From assembly GCA_024402455.1 (NCBI GenBank), contig JAKSTS010000002.1, positions 1 to 59,727 on the forward strand: a DNA stretch of 59,727 nt. Reading direction: 5' to 3'. The notes beneath the pieces are model-generated. The model did not search any database. It was given only the letters and a program-made list of their open reading frames with translations, and was not told where the DNA came from. How positions within the stretch are numbered: the first letter of the stretch is position 1; each line of letters opens with the position of its first letter. Source of the stretch: Treponemataceae bacterium. GTDB lineage: Bacteria; Spirochaetota; Spirochaetia; Treponematales; Treponemataceae. Made by a program: the position numbers and the translations under genes. Shown here piece by piece: positions 8,324 to 17,853 of this stretch.

Positions 8324-10084
8324 CTATCGTGTCATTTTTCGGTAAATTGTCTTATGAGGACGGTCTGCATCAGCACCAATTTGTTTTCTGTGCCATTCTG
8401 CATAGTCAGACCAGTTTCCTTCAAACCAGATTACTTCACTGTTATTTTCAAATGCAAGAATATGTGTACATATTCTGTCCAAGAACCAGCGGTCATGGCT
8501 TACACAAAGAACACAGCCTGCAAATTCTTCAATTGCATCTTCAAGTGCACGAATTGTCGTTACGTCCAAATCGTTTGTCGGCTCGTCAAGCAGAAGTACA
8601 TTTCCAGCCTGTTTCAGCATCATGCCCAGATTCAAACGGTTTTTTTCGCCGCCAGAAAGAACTCCGACTTTCTTTTTCTGGTCTGGTCCAGAAAAATTAA
8701 ACCATGAACAATAAGCCCGGCTGTTAATTTCGCGGATTTCGCCATTCAGTGCATGACCTTTTTCGTCAACTGCACCAAGCTTGATAATATCAAGTCCATC
8801 AGAAAGCTGTTCCCATACTGTTTTATTATCATCAAGAAGGCTTCGCATCTGGTCAACATAAACAAGCTTTACAGTGTCGCCTACACGAATTGAACCGCCG
8901 TCCGGCTTTTCTCCACCATCTTTTCCATCAAGTCTTTCAACAGTCTGTCCTGCAGCATCTGCAATTAATCTGAATAAAGTTGTTTTTCCTGCACCGTTTG
9001 GACCGACAATGCCAACAACTGCACCAGCCGGCACTTTAAAAGACAAATTTTCAAATAAAAGCCGCTCACCATATCCTTTTGTAAGGTTTTCAGCTTCAAT
9101 TACAAGATTTCCAAGACGAGGACCTGCCGGAATTGTAATTTTTGTATCTTTAATCTGACCTTTGCCAGATTTATTGAGCAGCTCTTCGTATTTTGTAATA
9201 TGCTCTTTATGTTTTGCCTGACGGCCTTTTGCGCCCATGTGAATCCATTCAAGCTCACGCTTAAGTGCTTTCTGCCGTTCACTTTCACCTTTTTCTTCGA
9301 GTTTAAGGCGGTTCTCTTTCTGTTCAAGCCAGCCTGAATAATTGCCCTTATACGGAATTCCTTCTCCACGGTCAAGTTCCAGAATCCAGCCGGCAACATT
9401 ATCCAAAAAGTAGCGGTCATGTGTTACGGCAATAATTGTTCCTTCATACTGCTGCAGATGACGTTCAAGCCATGCTACAGTTTCTGCATCAAGATGGTTT
9501 GTCGGTTCGTCAAGCAGCAGAATATCCGGTTTCTGCAAAAGCAGGCGGCAAAGAGCTACACGGCGGCGCTCGCCACCAGAAAGCACATCAACAATCTGGT
9601 CAGACGGAGGACAGCGCAAAGCGTCCATTGCAAGTTCAAGCTGGCTGTCCAGGTTCCATGCATCAAGAGCATCAAGTTTTTCTTGAATTTCTGCCTGACG
9701 TGCACAAAGCTTATCAAAATCTGCATCTGGGTCACCAAATGCTTCGTTTACTTTATCAAACTCTTCAAGAAGCGCAACAGTTTCTGCTGCACCTTCTTTT
9801 ACAATTTCCATTACAGTTTTACCGGCAGCAAGTTCTGGTTCCTGCGGCAGATAACCAATTGTATATCCAGGCAAAATCGAAGCTTCGCCGGTAAATTCAG
9901 TATCAAGACCTGCAAAAATCTTCATCAAAGATGATTTTCCGCTGCCATTTTCACCGATTACGCCGATTTTTGCACCGTAATAATATGAAATGCTTATATC
10001 TTTAAGAACTGTTTTTGTGCCGTATGAACGCGACACGCGATCCATTGTGTAAATAATTTTTTTATCATCGTAAGTTGTTGCCAT
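8324..10084 (-). CDS. ettA: ABC-F translational throttle ATPase EttA
   Basis: 586 residues with two ABC nucleotide-binding domains: Walker A GENGSGKS (about 42-49) with signature LSGGE, then GPNGAGKT (about 357-364) with a second LSGGE and Walker B LLLDEPTNDLD. The arm and linker region between them (about 240-310, LERHLQQYEG then WIHMGAKGRQAKHK) is typical of EttA, which binds the ribosomal E site and gates elongation by ATP/ADP ratio. It is about 30 residues longer than the E. coli form, mainly a Gly/Asp-rich insertion near residue 390. The promoter ends 6 nt from the ATG with no ribosome site. Confidence 0.94.
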   Translation of the reverse strand: MATTYDDKKIIYTMDRVSRSYGTKTVLKDISISYYYGAKIGVIGENGSGKSSLMKIFAGLDTEFTGEASILPGYTIGYLPQEPELAAGKTVMEIVKEGAAETVALLEEFDKVNEAFGDPDADFDKLCARQAEIQEKLDALDAWNLDSQLELAMDALRCPPSDQIVDVLSGGERRRVALCRLLLQKPDILLLDEPTNHLDAETVAWLERHLQQYEGTIIAVTHDRYFLDNVAGWILELDRGEGIPYKGNYSGWLEQKENRLKLEEKGESERQKALKRELEWIHMGAKGRQAKHKEHITKYEELLNKSGKGQIKDTKITIPAGPRLGNLVIEAENLTKGYGERLLFENLSFKVPAGAVVGIVGPNGAGKTTLFRLIADAAGQTVERLDGKDGGEKPDGGSIRVGDTVKLVYVDQMRSLLDDNKTVWEQLSDGLDIIKLGAVDEKGHALNGEIREINSRAYCSWFNFSGPDQKKKVGVLSGGEKNRLNLGMMLKQAGNVLLLDEPTNDLDVTTIRALEDAIEEFAGCVLCVSHDRWFLDRICTHILAFENNSEVIWFEGNWSDYAEWHRKQIGADADRPHKTIYRKMTR

Positions 10085-10090
10085 AAAAAC

Positions 10091-10119
10091 AGTTTACCAA
10101 GAAAGCCTATAATTCACAA
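10091..10119 (-). promoter_or_regulatory. ettA promoter (leaderless arrangement)
   Basis: On the minus strand: TTGTGA (10119-10114), 17-nt spacer, TAAACT (10096-10091), then 6 nt to the ATG at 10084. No Shine-Dalgarno sequence. Confidence 0.65.
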
Positions 10120-10180
10120 GCTTACAAAAGCTTTATCTTATAAATTTTGTAAATGCCTTTTTGGATTTGATTCTAAACAT

Positions 10181-10209
10181 TTGCTGTTTATTCACATTTC
10201 TTATATACT
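10181..10209 (+). promoter_or_regulatory. Promoter of the 10217 gene (leaderless arrangement)
   Basis: TTGCTG (10181-10186), 17-nt spacer, TATACT (10204-10209), then 7 nt to the ATG at 10217. No ribosome site precedes the gene. Confidence 0.5.
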
Positions 10210-10216
10210 TAATCTT

Positions 10217-10597
10217 ATGGAAATTAAAGAACTTGAAAATAAAGTTGAAACTTTAACTAAAAAAAAGCAGGGCTATGACCGCAACAGAAGCATTTGTGCC
10301 CTTGTAATTGCAATTATTGGCTATTATATCTATCAGGCTTATAAAACAGACAATCCGCAATGGTGGTTTTATGCTATTATGGCTGCAATTATTTTGATTT
10401 CTGCAGCTATTTTAGTTTTTGACTGTCTGCAGATAAAAAAAATAAGCCAGGAATTAAAGCCTTTTGAAGATGAATTAAAGGCCCTTTTGAACGAAGAGCA
10501 GAACGAAAATGCTGCTCAAGCTGAAACTGACGAAACCGAAAAAAACGATGAAGACAGCGACGAACCCACTTTTAGTGCCGGCAGCTTTTATGATTAA
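10217..10597 (+). CDS. Small membrane protein with coiled-coil and acidic tail
   Basis: 126 residues from the ATG at 10217; an in-frame TTG at 10181 would add 12 residues but overlaps the promoter. Order: a short charged helix (MEIKELENKVETLTKK), two transmembrane helices (about 26-42 and 52-73), a second amphipathic helix, then a very acidic C-terminal tail (about 95-126). No enzymatic motif is visible and I do not recognise the family. It lies 41 nt upstream of hflX on the same strand and may share its transcript. Confidence 0.65.
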   Translation: MEIKELENKVETLTKKKQGYDRNRSICALVIAIIGYYIYQAYKTDNPQWWFYAIMAAIILISAAILVFDCLQIKKISQELKPFEDELKALLNEEQNENAAQAETDETEKNDEDSDEPTFSAGSFYD

Positions 10598-10638
10598 TTT
10601 TGCAAATCATTCTTATTTAAAAACCGGAAATTTTAAAA

Positions 10639-12057
10639 ATGATTGAAATTCTTGAAGAAGAACAGCGACCGGTCCGGGCTTTTCTGGTCGGTCTTTCTTG
10701 TCCGGCAGAATCTGCAAATTCTGCACATTTTGATAAATTCAAAAATTCAGCCAAAACTAAAAAAGCTGTGCAGTCCATTTTTGACACACCACAGATTAAA
10801 GAACCTCAAAATGTTCCAGAATGTGCAATTAAAACCGACGTTGAAAAAAACGGCAAAGAAGAACTGCAGGAACTTTTTGGTCTTGTGCAGACACTTGGAA
10901 TGGAAATCTGTAACTGCATCGTGCTTTCAAACAGAGATCCTCAGCCAAAATTTGGAATTGGTTCTGGAAATGCTTCAGCAATCGCAAACGAAGCAAAAGA
11001 ACAAAATGCAGACTGCATTATTTTTGATTTTGAAATTTCACCGACACACCAGCGCAACTGGGAAAAACTTGCAAATATTCCGGTTTTTGACCGACACGAA
11101 GTAATTTTGCGCATATTTTCAAGCCGCGCACGCACAAAAGAAGCTTCTCTGCAGGTTGAACTTGCAAAGCTTCAATATTCACTTCCAAGACTTGCCCATA
11201 GTTACGGCGACATGGCAAAACAGCGCGGCGGCAATTATGGTGCGAAAGGTTCTGGCGAAACAAAGCTTGAACTTGACAGGCGCGCCGTGCAGACCCGCAT
11301 TACACGCATAAAAACAGAACTTGAAAAAGTTGTAAAAGAACGCGAAACACTGCGCTCCCGCCGCGACAAAGTGCCGCTGCCTTCCTGCGCACTTGTCGGC
11401 TATACAAATGCCGGGAAATCAAGTCTGCTTAATGCATTGACTGGTGCAGAAGTTTTTGTTGAAGACAAATTATTTGCAACACTTGACCCGACAACAAGAC
11501 GTCTCTCTTTTGGCGGCGGCAACAGCATTTTGCTCACCGATACGGTCGGCTTTATTTCAAATCTTCCACACAGCCTTGTAAACGCATTTAAATCAACGCT
11601 CGAAGAAGCTGCCCGTGCAGATTTGCAGCTTTTAGTTTTAGATGCGTCAGATCCAAATGTATTTGAACAATATCAGACAGTTCTGCAGGTTTTAAAAGAA
11701 ATAGACGCCCTCGATTCGCCACGGCTTGTTATTTTAAACAAAACAGACAATGTCAAAGACATGTTTACATTGCATAAACTAGAAAACAATTTTGCCAACG
11801 CAATAAGAGTAAGCGCATTAAACAAAACAGGTTTCGAAGAACTCATTTTTGAAATCAGAAAAACACTATTTGGAACCCAGAAAACATATCATATTCCGCT
11901 TGATAAACAAGAATTAATTGATTTAATCCGAAAAACAGGCATTTTAATAAAAAGTGAATGGTCCGATGATTTTATCTTTGTTGAAGCACAAACTTCCGGC
12001 AAAACTGCTTCGCTTTTGCAAGAACATGAAGTCAAAGATAACGATTCTGAAAATTAA
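10639..12057 (+). CDS. hflX: GTPase HflX
   Basis: 472 residues. The N-terminal HflX domain includes the glycine-rich GNYGAKGSGETKLELD segment (about 198-213), then a coiled region and the G domain with G1 GYTNAGKSS (about 254-262), G3 DTVGF, and G4 NKTD. HflX binds 50S subunits and rescues or splits stalled ribosomes under stress. The extra N-terminal 70 residues are a little longer than usual. Only a weak ribosome site precedes the ATG. The last part of the gene (11895-11941) has a degenerate copy 470 nt downstream, in front of the GH2 gene. Together with EttA this makes two ribosome-acting NTPases within 4 kb. Confidence 0.94.
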   Translation: MIEILEEEQRPVRAFLVGLSCPAESANSAHFDKFKNSAKTKKAVQSIFDTPQIKEPQNVPECAIKTDVEKNGKEELQELFGLVQTLGMEICNCIVLSNRDPQPKFGIGSGNASAIANEAKEQNADCIIFDFEISPTHQRNWEKLANIPVFDRHEVILRIFSSRARTKEASLQVELAKLQYSLPRLAHSYGDMAKQRGGNYGAKGSGETKLELDRRAVQTRITRIKTELEKVVKERETLRSRRDKVPLPSCALVGYTNAGKSSLLNALTGAEVFVEDKLFATLDPTTRRLSFGGGNSILLTDTVGFISNLPHSLVNAFKSTLEEAARADLQLLVLDASDPNVFEQYQTVLQVLKEIDALDSPRLVILNKTDNVKDMFTLHKLENNFANAIRVSALNKTGFEELIFEIRKTLFGTQKTYHIPLDKQELIDLIRKTGILIKSEWSDDFIFVEAQTSGKTASLLQEHEVKDNDSEN

Positions 12058-12436
12058 CAAACAACAATTTACAGTTCAAACAAGCATGCACATTAAATAA
12101 AACCGTCTTTCATTTTTTTTATTGATTTCATAAGTTGCCGGGAAAATTTTATGAACATACATTGCCTGCACGGATCGAAAATTCGGTAATCTTCAGCTTT
12201 CGCACTCGTTCACTTCGTCCGCTTTCGGTGGCCACTTTCGGTCTGCTTCATTGCTTTACGCAAAATGTTTGCATGTTCTTTTTAAGAAAACAAAGTTAAT
12301 GCTTCATCAAGATTTTTTTCATGTCCATTTTTTACTAATTGCAGTTAGCCTGCCAAGGGAAACCACTTGATAAACTAAAATTAACTGATATAATCCGAAA
12401 AACAGGCATATTTACAAACATTAAACAGGGCAAAAT
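12058..12436. other. Gene-free region with a GC-rich patch and a degenerate hflX 3' copy
   Basis: A 379-nt gap without a supported gene. 12170-12265 is a GC-rich patch with repeated CTTTCG and CTTCG words. It is flanked by an imperfect inverted pair (GCATGCACATT near 12085, and AATGTTTGCATG near 12269). 12363-12409 matches hflX 11895-11941 at 42 of 47 positions and carries no usable reading frame. Confidence 0.6.
12363..12409 (+). pseudogene. Decayed copy of the hflX 3' segment
   Basis: Direct-repeat remnant of hflX 11895-11941 (42/47 identical, no gaps), ending about 27 nt before the GH2 start. It is too short to encode a domain, but marks a past duplication or insertion here. Confidence 0.6.
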
Positions 12437-15400
12437 ATGAAAACACTTTTTAATAATGACTGGTTTTTTTCAAAACTTCACCTTGAAAACGCAGACCAGC
12501 AGGTTGATTTGAAAAAAACATTTGATTCTTTAACCGAAAAAGATTTTTCTGCAGTTGAACTGCCCCATGACTGGCTTATTTACAACACAAACGACCTTTA
12601 CGAAAACAGCATAGGCTTCTATAAAAAAGACTTTGAACTGTCCGAAAATACTTTCAACAGTCATTCAAGATTTTTCCTTCGTTTTGAAGGCGTTTATATG
12701 GATTCTAAAATATACATAAACGACCAGGAAGTTTTTGAATGGAAATACGGCTACACAACTTTTGAATCTGATATTACACCATTTATAAAAAAAGGCATAA
12801 ACACAATTGCAGTTATTGTTGTGTATCGTTCGCCAAACACACGCTGGTATTCTGGCGCAGGAATTTACAGAAATGTCTGGCTGATTTCAACACAAGACGC
12901 GCATATTGTTCAAGATGGTGTTGCATGGTCAACTGAAAAAACTGGAAATAACGATTATCTGCTTAATATCCAGACAGAAACTGTTTTTCATGCAAAATGC
13001 AAAGAAAGCCAAAACGAAATTTTTGATTGTTTTGTAACGCACACAATTTTTGAAGCAGAACAGAAAAATCAAATGCTCCTTTGTGGAAAACAAATTGCAA
13101 AAAATAGCGCACCTCTTTCTATAAATTCAGTCTTTACAGACGACAGTCCATATTTTTTTCTTGAAAACCAGCAGTGTTTTTCAAATTCATTTCAAAAAAT
13201 TCAGGTCAAAGGCATAAAAGAGTGGTGCACAGACGAACCGAACTTATATCTTTTGAAAACCGAATTGTGTGCAAAAGACGGTACAATTCTTGACAGCAGC
13301 ATTATACGAATTGGCTTTTGCACACATACTTTTGACAAAAACAAAGGTTATTTTTTAAACGGAAAACATTTAAAAATCCATGGTGTCTGCATGCACCACG
13401 ATTTAGGTGCCTTAGGCGCGGCATTTAATAAATGCGCCGCACGCCGACAGCTTCAAAAGCTTAAAAAAATGGGTGTAAATGCAATACGCACTTCTCATAA
13501 CCCTTATGCACCGGCTTTTTTAGATTTAGCTGACGAACTTGGTTTTTTAATTGATTCAGAATGTTATGATATGTGGGAAAAACCAAAAACGCATTATGAT
13601 TATTCAAACTTTTTTAATGAATGGTCACCAAAAGATACAGCTTCATGGATAAGACGGGACAGAAGTCATGTCTGTGTTTTCATGTGGAGCATTGGCAATG
13701 AAATTTATGATACACATCAGGGAAACGGGCTTGAAATAACCAAAAAGCTCGTTAAATTTGTCCGCCAGTCAGACACACTGAAAAAAGCACCAGTTACAAT
13801 TGCTTCAAACTATATTGCATGGCAAGGTGCACAGCGCTGCATGCAGGAAGTTGATCTTGCAGGCTATAACTATACAGAACGCCTGTACGAGGAACATCAC
13901 AAAACTTATCCAGAATGGTGTATTTATGGCAGCGAAACTTCATCAACGCTTCAAAGCCGCGGCATTTATCATTTTCCGGCAGATTTTCGCAATTTGACAC
14001 ACGACGATGAACAATGTTCGTGTCTTGAAAACTGTTCAACAAACTGGGGCGCCACAAACAGTGCAGCAGCAATTATTGCAGACAGAAATGCCGAATTCTG
14101 CATGGGACAGTTCATCTGGACTGGTTTTGATTATATTGGTGAACCAACTCCATATTTTACAAAAAATTCATATTTTGGGCAGATTGACACTGCCGGTTTT
14201 GAAAAAGACACATTTTATGCATATCAGGCAGAATGGACTGACGGCAAAAAAACACCAATGGTTCATCTTTTGCCTTATTGGGATTTTAATGAAAACCAGC
14301 TTATTGACATACGTGCATATTCAAACTGTGCCCGAACCGAACTTTTTTTAAATGACGTTTCTTTGGGTATATTTGACCATAACCACAAAAATGGTGAATC
14401 AATTTCAGGAAAATGGCAGATTCCATATGAAAAAGGCATTTTAAAAGTAAAAGCCTATGATGAAAATAATCTTTGTGTTGCAGAAGATTCTCAGGTTTCT
14501 TTTGAAGACCCTGTTCAAATTTGTCTTTCTGCAGAAAATGCCGAATGTGTCAAATTTATAAATAACCGGAATTTCAAACAGTTTTCCAACTTATTGCCAG
14601 ATTATTTTGAAGGAAATGGCGCAGAACTTGTTTTTATAAGCATTTCTACTAAAGACAAAAACAATAACTTTGTTTCAAATGCCAGAAACCGCATTAAAAT
14701 TTCTGTAAAAGGTGGAAATCTTCTCGGACTTGACAACGGCGACAGTACAGATTTTGACCAATACAAAACAAATGAACGGAATCTTTTCAGCGGACGCCTT
14801 GTTGCCATAATTGAACCACAATCTGAAAAACTTATTGCAGAAGTTTCATCTTCTGGACTTGCAGGCGCAAAACTTACAATTGAAAACGGTTTTTCTAAAA
14901 TTGAACCATTACCAGTTTTAAATGATTCAGGGTTCATTCCCATTCGAAACATAAAACTCTGCTTAAAAAAAGGCAGCTTAAACTTAAACAGAAAAAATCA
15001 AACAGCAGAATTTGAAGCCAAAATCTTTCCGGAAAATGCGACAAGCCAGGAACTTTTATGGCAGGCTGTTCGCCTTGAAGGAGTAAATTCGGACTGCGTA
15101 AAAATCAATAATATTGACAATTCGCATGTAATTTTAAATGCAAACAGCGATGGTTCTTTCAGGCTCAGATGTTCATGCAAAAATCGCACAGATTTGCCGC
15201 AGGTCATTTCTGAATATGAAATGACCGTTACAGATTTCGGTTCAGCTTATCTTAATCCTTTCGAATTTGTTTCGGGCTGCAAAGCTACACTTTCGCTTAA
15301 TGAACAAGTTTCAAGCTTTCAAGGCGGTCTTTTCTTCTCTGAAGGACGAAACTGGATTGGTTTTGAAAATGTTGATTTTGGAAAAGAAGGAGCAGATCTG

Positions 15401-16012
15401 CTTACAATTCCGATTTTTTCTTTTGATAATGAACTTCAAATTTCTGTCTGGGACGGAACACCAGATGATTCAAATGCAAAACTGCTTGATAAACTGACTT
15501 ATAAAGCACAAAGCAAATACAACCATTATCAGGCTAATACATGGAAACTGCCGCACAGACTTTTTGGTCTTCATACAATCAGTTTTGAAACAGAAAAAGG
15601 TCTTTCGCTTAAAGGTTTTGTTTTTGAAAAAACGCCAAAAGCTTTTTCTGTTCTTTCAAGTCTTGACGCTGACATCATTACAGGCGACTCTTTTAAAAAA
15701 AGCACAGATGCAGTCTTAAATATTGGAAATAATGTTTCTTTTGATTTTTATGACATGGATTTCGGTGAAAACGGAACAAAACATCTTAAAATTAACGGAC
15801 GTTCTCCGACAGGCGCAAACACGATTCAACTTAGAATTGTACCGAATGATTCCACCAGGTCAGAAACAGTCTGTGTTATGGAAATTCCAGAAAACAAACT
15901 GTTTAATCTTTTTGAGTTTGATTTGCCAGAAACAGTAAAAAACTCGAATAAAGTTACTTTTATTTTTCTGCCCGGCAGTAATTTTGATTTTAAAGATTTT
16001 CAGTTTTGTTAG
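12437..16012 (+). CDS. Glycoside hydrolase family 2 (beta-galactosidase-like), cytosolic
   Basis: 1191 residues without a signal peptide, so it should act on imported oligosaccharides. Order: N-terminal sugar-binding jelly roll (about 1-170), immunoglobulin-like domain, TIM barrel (about 295-600) with the acid/base Glu422 in WSIGNE and the nucleophile Glu500 in YGSET, a DUF4982-like domain (about 604-690), a further Ig-like part, and two C-terminal beta-sandwich modules resembling family 6 type carbohydrate-binding domains (about 930-1060 and 1070-1191). Beta-galactosidase is the most likely activity but other beta-glycosidases of this family share the layout. The ribosome site is weak (CAGGGC). 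The ROK regulator immediately downstream is a likely controller. Confidence 0.9.
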   Translation: MKTLFNNDWFFSKLHLENADQQVDLKKTFDSLTEKDFSAVELPHDWLIYNTNDLYENSIGFYKKDFELSENTFNSHSRFFLRFEGVYMDSKIYINDQEVFEWKYGYTTFESDITPFIKKGINTIAVIVVYRSPNTRWYSGAGIYRNVWLISTQDAHIVQDGVAWSTEKTGNNDYLLNIQTETVFHAKCKESQNEIFDCFVTHTIFEAEQKNQMLLCGKQIAKNSAPLSINSVFTDDSPYFFLENQQCFSNSFQKIQVKGIKEWCTDEPNLYLLKTELCAKDGTILDSSIIRIGFCTHTFDKNKGYFLNGKHLKIHGVCMHHDLGALGAAFNKCAARRQLQKLKKMGVNAIRTSHNPYAPAFLDLADELGFLIDSECYDMWEKPKTHYDYSNFFNEWSPKDTASWIRRDRSHVCVFMWSIGNEIYDTHQGNGLEITKKLVKFVRQSDTLKKAPVTIASNYIAWQGAQRCMQEVDLAGYNYTERLYEEHHKTYPEWCIYGSETSSTLQSRGIYHFPADFRNLTHDDEQCSCLENCSTNWGATNSAAAIIADRNAEFCMGQFIWTGFDYIGEPTPYFTKNSYFGQIDTAGFEKDTFYAYQAEWTDGKKTPMVHLLPYWDFNENQLIDIRAYSNCARTELFLNDVSLGIFDHNHKNGESISGKWQIPYEKGILKVKAYDENNLCVAEDSQVSFEDPVQICLSAENAECVKFINNRNFKQFSNLLPDYFEGNGAELVFISISTKDKNNNFVSNARNRIKISVKGGNLLGLDNGDSTDFDQYKTNERNLFSGRLVAIIEPQSEKLIAEVSSSGLAGAKLTIENGFSKIEPLPVLNDSGFIPIRNIKLCLKKGSLNLNRKNQTAEFEAKIFPENATSQELLWQAVRLEGVNSDCVKINNIDNSHVILNANSDGSFRLRCSCKNRTDLPQVISEYEMTVTDFGSAYLNPFEFVSGCKATLSLNEQVSSFQGGLFFSEGRNWIGFENVDFGKEGADLLTIPIFSFDNELQISVWDGTPDDSNAKLLDKLTYKAQSKYNHYQANTWKLPHRLFGLHTISFETEKGLSLKGFVFEKTPKAFSVLSSLDADIITGDSFKKSTDAVLNIGNNVSFDFYDMDFGENGTKHLKINGRSPTGANTIQLRIVPNDSTRSETVCVMEIPENKLFNLFEFDLPETVKNSNKVTFIFLPGSNFDFKDFQFC

Positions 16013-16135
16013 AAAACAAAAAACAACTGTATCCAAAAGTTCTTTACTTTTAATAATTGCAAACAGAAATGTAAAAAATTCGACACAAAATTTGCCTTTA
16101 AATATTGCAATATGACAAAAAATGTCTTGTAAAAC

Positions 16136-16228
16136 TTGTTTTTGAATACCTGATGTTGTACAATACCAACAAAAGGTTTTAAAACATAAGAGCTTTTCCT
16201 TAGACAATTTGAATTTCAAAAACCTTTT
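16136..16228 (+). promoter_or_regulatory. Promoter and inverted repeat in the ROK leader
   Basis: TTGTTT (16136-16141), 17-nt spacer and TACAAT (16159-16164) form a plausible promoter. The predicted transcript begins at a perfect 10-bp inverted repeat: AAAAGGTTTT (16171-16180) and AAAACCTTTT (16219-16228). It could be an operator or a leader hairpin. Confidence 0.4.
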
Positions 16229-16302
16229 ATCAAGGAGTTCTAAGAAAGCATTTTTAAAATGTCCCAAAACCATTATAAAAGTCTATTTAAAATGAGGATG
16301 CA

Positions 16303-17400
16303 ATGGCAATCGGAAAAACAAAATTCTGGCAAATCTGTTCAATTCTAAAACTTATCTATCAGCAGCCCGGAATTACAAGAAAAGAATTAAGCACGCTTTT
16401 AAGTGTTGACAAAGCAATGATAACTCACATTATCAATTATCTGGCTTCTGACAACTGGCTTATAAAAAAAGACCCTTTTGCAAAACGCATTCCATTATAT
16501 TTAAACGAAAACAGGCTTTATGTTGCAGGTGTAGAAATTCAGCCGGAATATCAGAGGATGGCTGTCTGCAATATTCAAGGTTCTGTTTTATTTCAGAAAG
16601 AATGGTCCATAAAATCTCCTGAAATTTCAGACTTTCTCTTTAAAGAATTAGCAAAAACACTTGATGAAATTCCTTATGATATTTTTGCAGTTGGGCTTGC
16701 AGTACCAGGCGTATGTGACACAGAAAACAAACTTATCGTTGCGTCAAACCCTTTTAAAATCACAATTCCACGGGAACTGCCAAAAACCATCGGAAAAAAA
16801 GAAATTCCTTTGTTTGTTGAAAACGACACACGGTGCCTTGGCTGGAACAAAGTTGCTTTTGAGAAAAAATTCGGTAATTTCCTTTTAATGACCCATCAAA
16901 GCATTGATAACCCTGAAAACGAAGATGAATTCATAAGAATCTCAAGCGGTCTGTCTTTTTTTTCAAAAGGTCAGTCTTGGGTTGGTGCACATAATTGTGC
17001 AGGCGAAATTCCTGATTTATTCAGCATAAAAGAATATGCTGCCGGAAATAACTTTATTCCATATTGCGAAAAACTAAAAATGAAAAACAACCCGCAAACA
17101 CAATTAAGTGTATTAAAAAATATTGCAATCATTTCAAGTTATACAGCAACTTTATTTGATGCTGAAAAGCTTTACATTTACATTTCCGGAATTCCTGTTA
17201 CAGATGATTATTTTGAACAGGTCAAACATTATGTAGAAAGATTTCATTTTTATCCGGCCATTCAGAAAACAGAAATTATTGTTGAAAAATTGGATTCCAT
17301 AAGCATTGCAAAAGGTGCCTGTGGATTTGTTTTTGAAAATCTTTTTGTAAGACCCTGCGACAGAGATTTACCGCAAAGCCTGCTTATTAAAGCAGAATAA
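16303..17400 (+). CDS. ROK-family transcriptional regulator
   Basis: 365 residues. An N-terminal winged helix-turn-helix (about 8-60, GITRKELSTLLSVDKAMITH) precedes a ROK sugar-kinase-like fold (about 70-360) with GLAVPGVCD and the ENDTRCLGW loop. The classic zinc-binding CxCGxxGC motif of ROK proteins is missing; the equivalent stretch reads GAHNCAGEIPD. It is therefore expected to bind DNA and sense a sugar or sugar phosphate rather than act as a kinase. GAGGA precedes the start. Location right after the GH2 gene suggests control of that glycosidase or of related sugar uptake genes outside the window. Confidence 0.85.
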   Translation: MAIGKTKFWQICSILKLIYQQPGITRKELSTLLSVDKAMITHIINYLASDNWLIKKDPFAKRIPLYLNENRLYVAGVEIQPEYQRMAVCNIQGSVLFQKEWSIKSPEISDFLFKELAKTLDEIPYDIFAVGLAVPGVCDTENKLIVASNPFKITIPRELPKTIGKKEIPLFVENDTRCLGWNKVAFEKKFGNFLLMTHQSIDNPENEDEFIRISSGLSFFSKGQSWVGAHNCAGEIPDLFSIKEYAAGNNFIPYCEKLKMKNNPQTQLSVLKNIAIISSYTATLFDAEKLYIYISGIPVTDDYFEQVKHYVERFHFYPAIQKTEIIVEKLDSISIAKGACGFVFENLFVRPCDRDLPQSLLIKAE

Positions 17401-17430
17401 ACAGCTCCTCATATATTTTTCAAAAACCAA

Positions 17431-17470
17431 AAAAAATGCACCTTTGACTAATTCAAAGGTGCATTTTTTT
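17431..17470. terminator. Bidirectional terminator between convergent genes
   Basis: A perfect stem of AATGCACCTTTGA (17435-17447) with TCAAAGGTGCATT, with an A run before and a T run after, so it can end both the ROK gene and the leftward gene at 17488. Confidence 0.92.
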
Positions 17471-17487
17471 CTTTAAGCTATGCAGGC

Positions 17488-17853
17488 TTATTTGTTAAGC
17501 AATACGAAAGAATAGAAATAAGTCTTGTTCTTTTCGTAATCTGTCTTTGTAATTGTCGGGCGCATATAAGAATAAGAGAAAAATCCCTTTTCTTTAGTAA
17601 ACATATAAATGCGCTCGCGGACAGCTTTGATTGCTTCGTTTTCATCATAAGTAAAACGGTTTGTAGAATAAATAAAACGAGCTTCACCAAGCATTTCTGT
17701 ATATTCAATTGCAATAGTATAACCATCATATGGTTCTGTTATCAAAACTGTCAATGGAACCACTGAATCTTGTGTATTCTGTGACTGAGACTGTGCAAAT
17801 ACACCACCAATTACAACAAAAAGCAAAGCAAAAATTATCAAACTCTTCTTCAT
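17488..17853 (-). CDS. Small secreted protein
   Basis: 121 residues opening with a clear signal peptide cleaved after VFA (about residue 20). The mature part is about 100 residues, rich in Thr and Tyr, and ends with a Tyr/Lys-rich strand (KNKTYFYSFVLLNK). No known domain is recognised. An AGGAG ribosome site precedes the ATG. It ends at the bidirectional terminator and may be a single-gene transcript; the 200 nt upstream hold no other gene. Confidence 0.75.
   Translation of the reverse strand: MKKSLIIFALLFVVIGGVFAQSQSQNTQDSVVPLTVLITEPYDGYTIAIEYTEMLGEARFIYSTNRFTYDENEAIKAVRERIYMFTKEKGFFSYSYMRPTITKTDYEKNKTYFYSFVLLNK

Noticed and set aside
9419..9934. Open frames on the plus strand opposite ettA
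   Set aside because: Shadow frames of a strongly conserved gene; no start signals.
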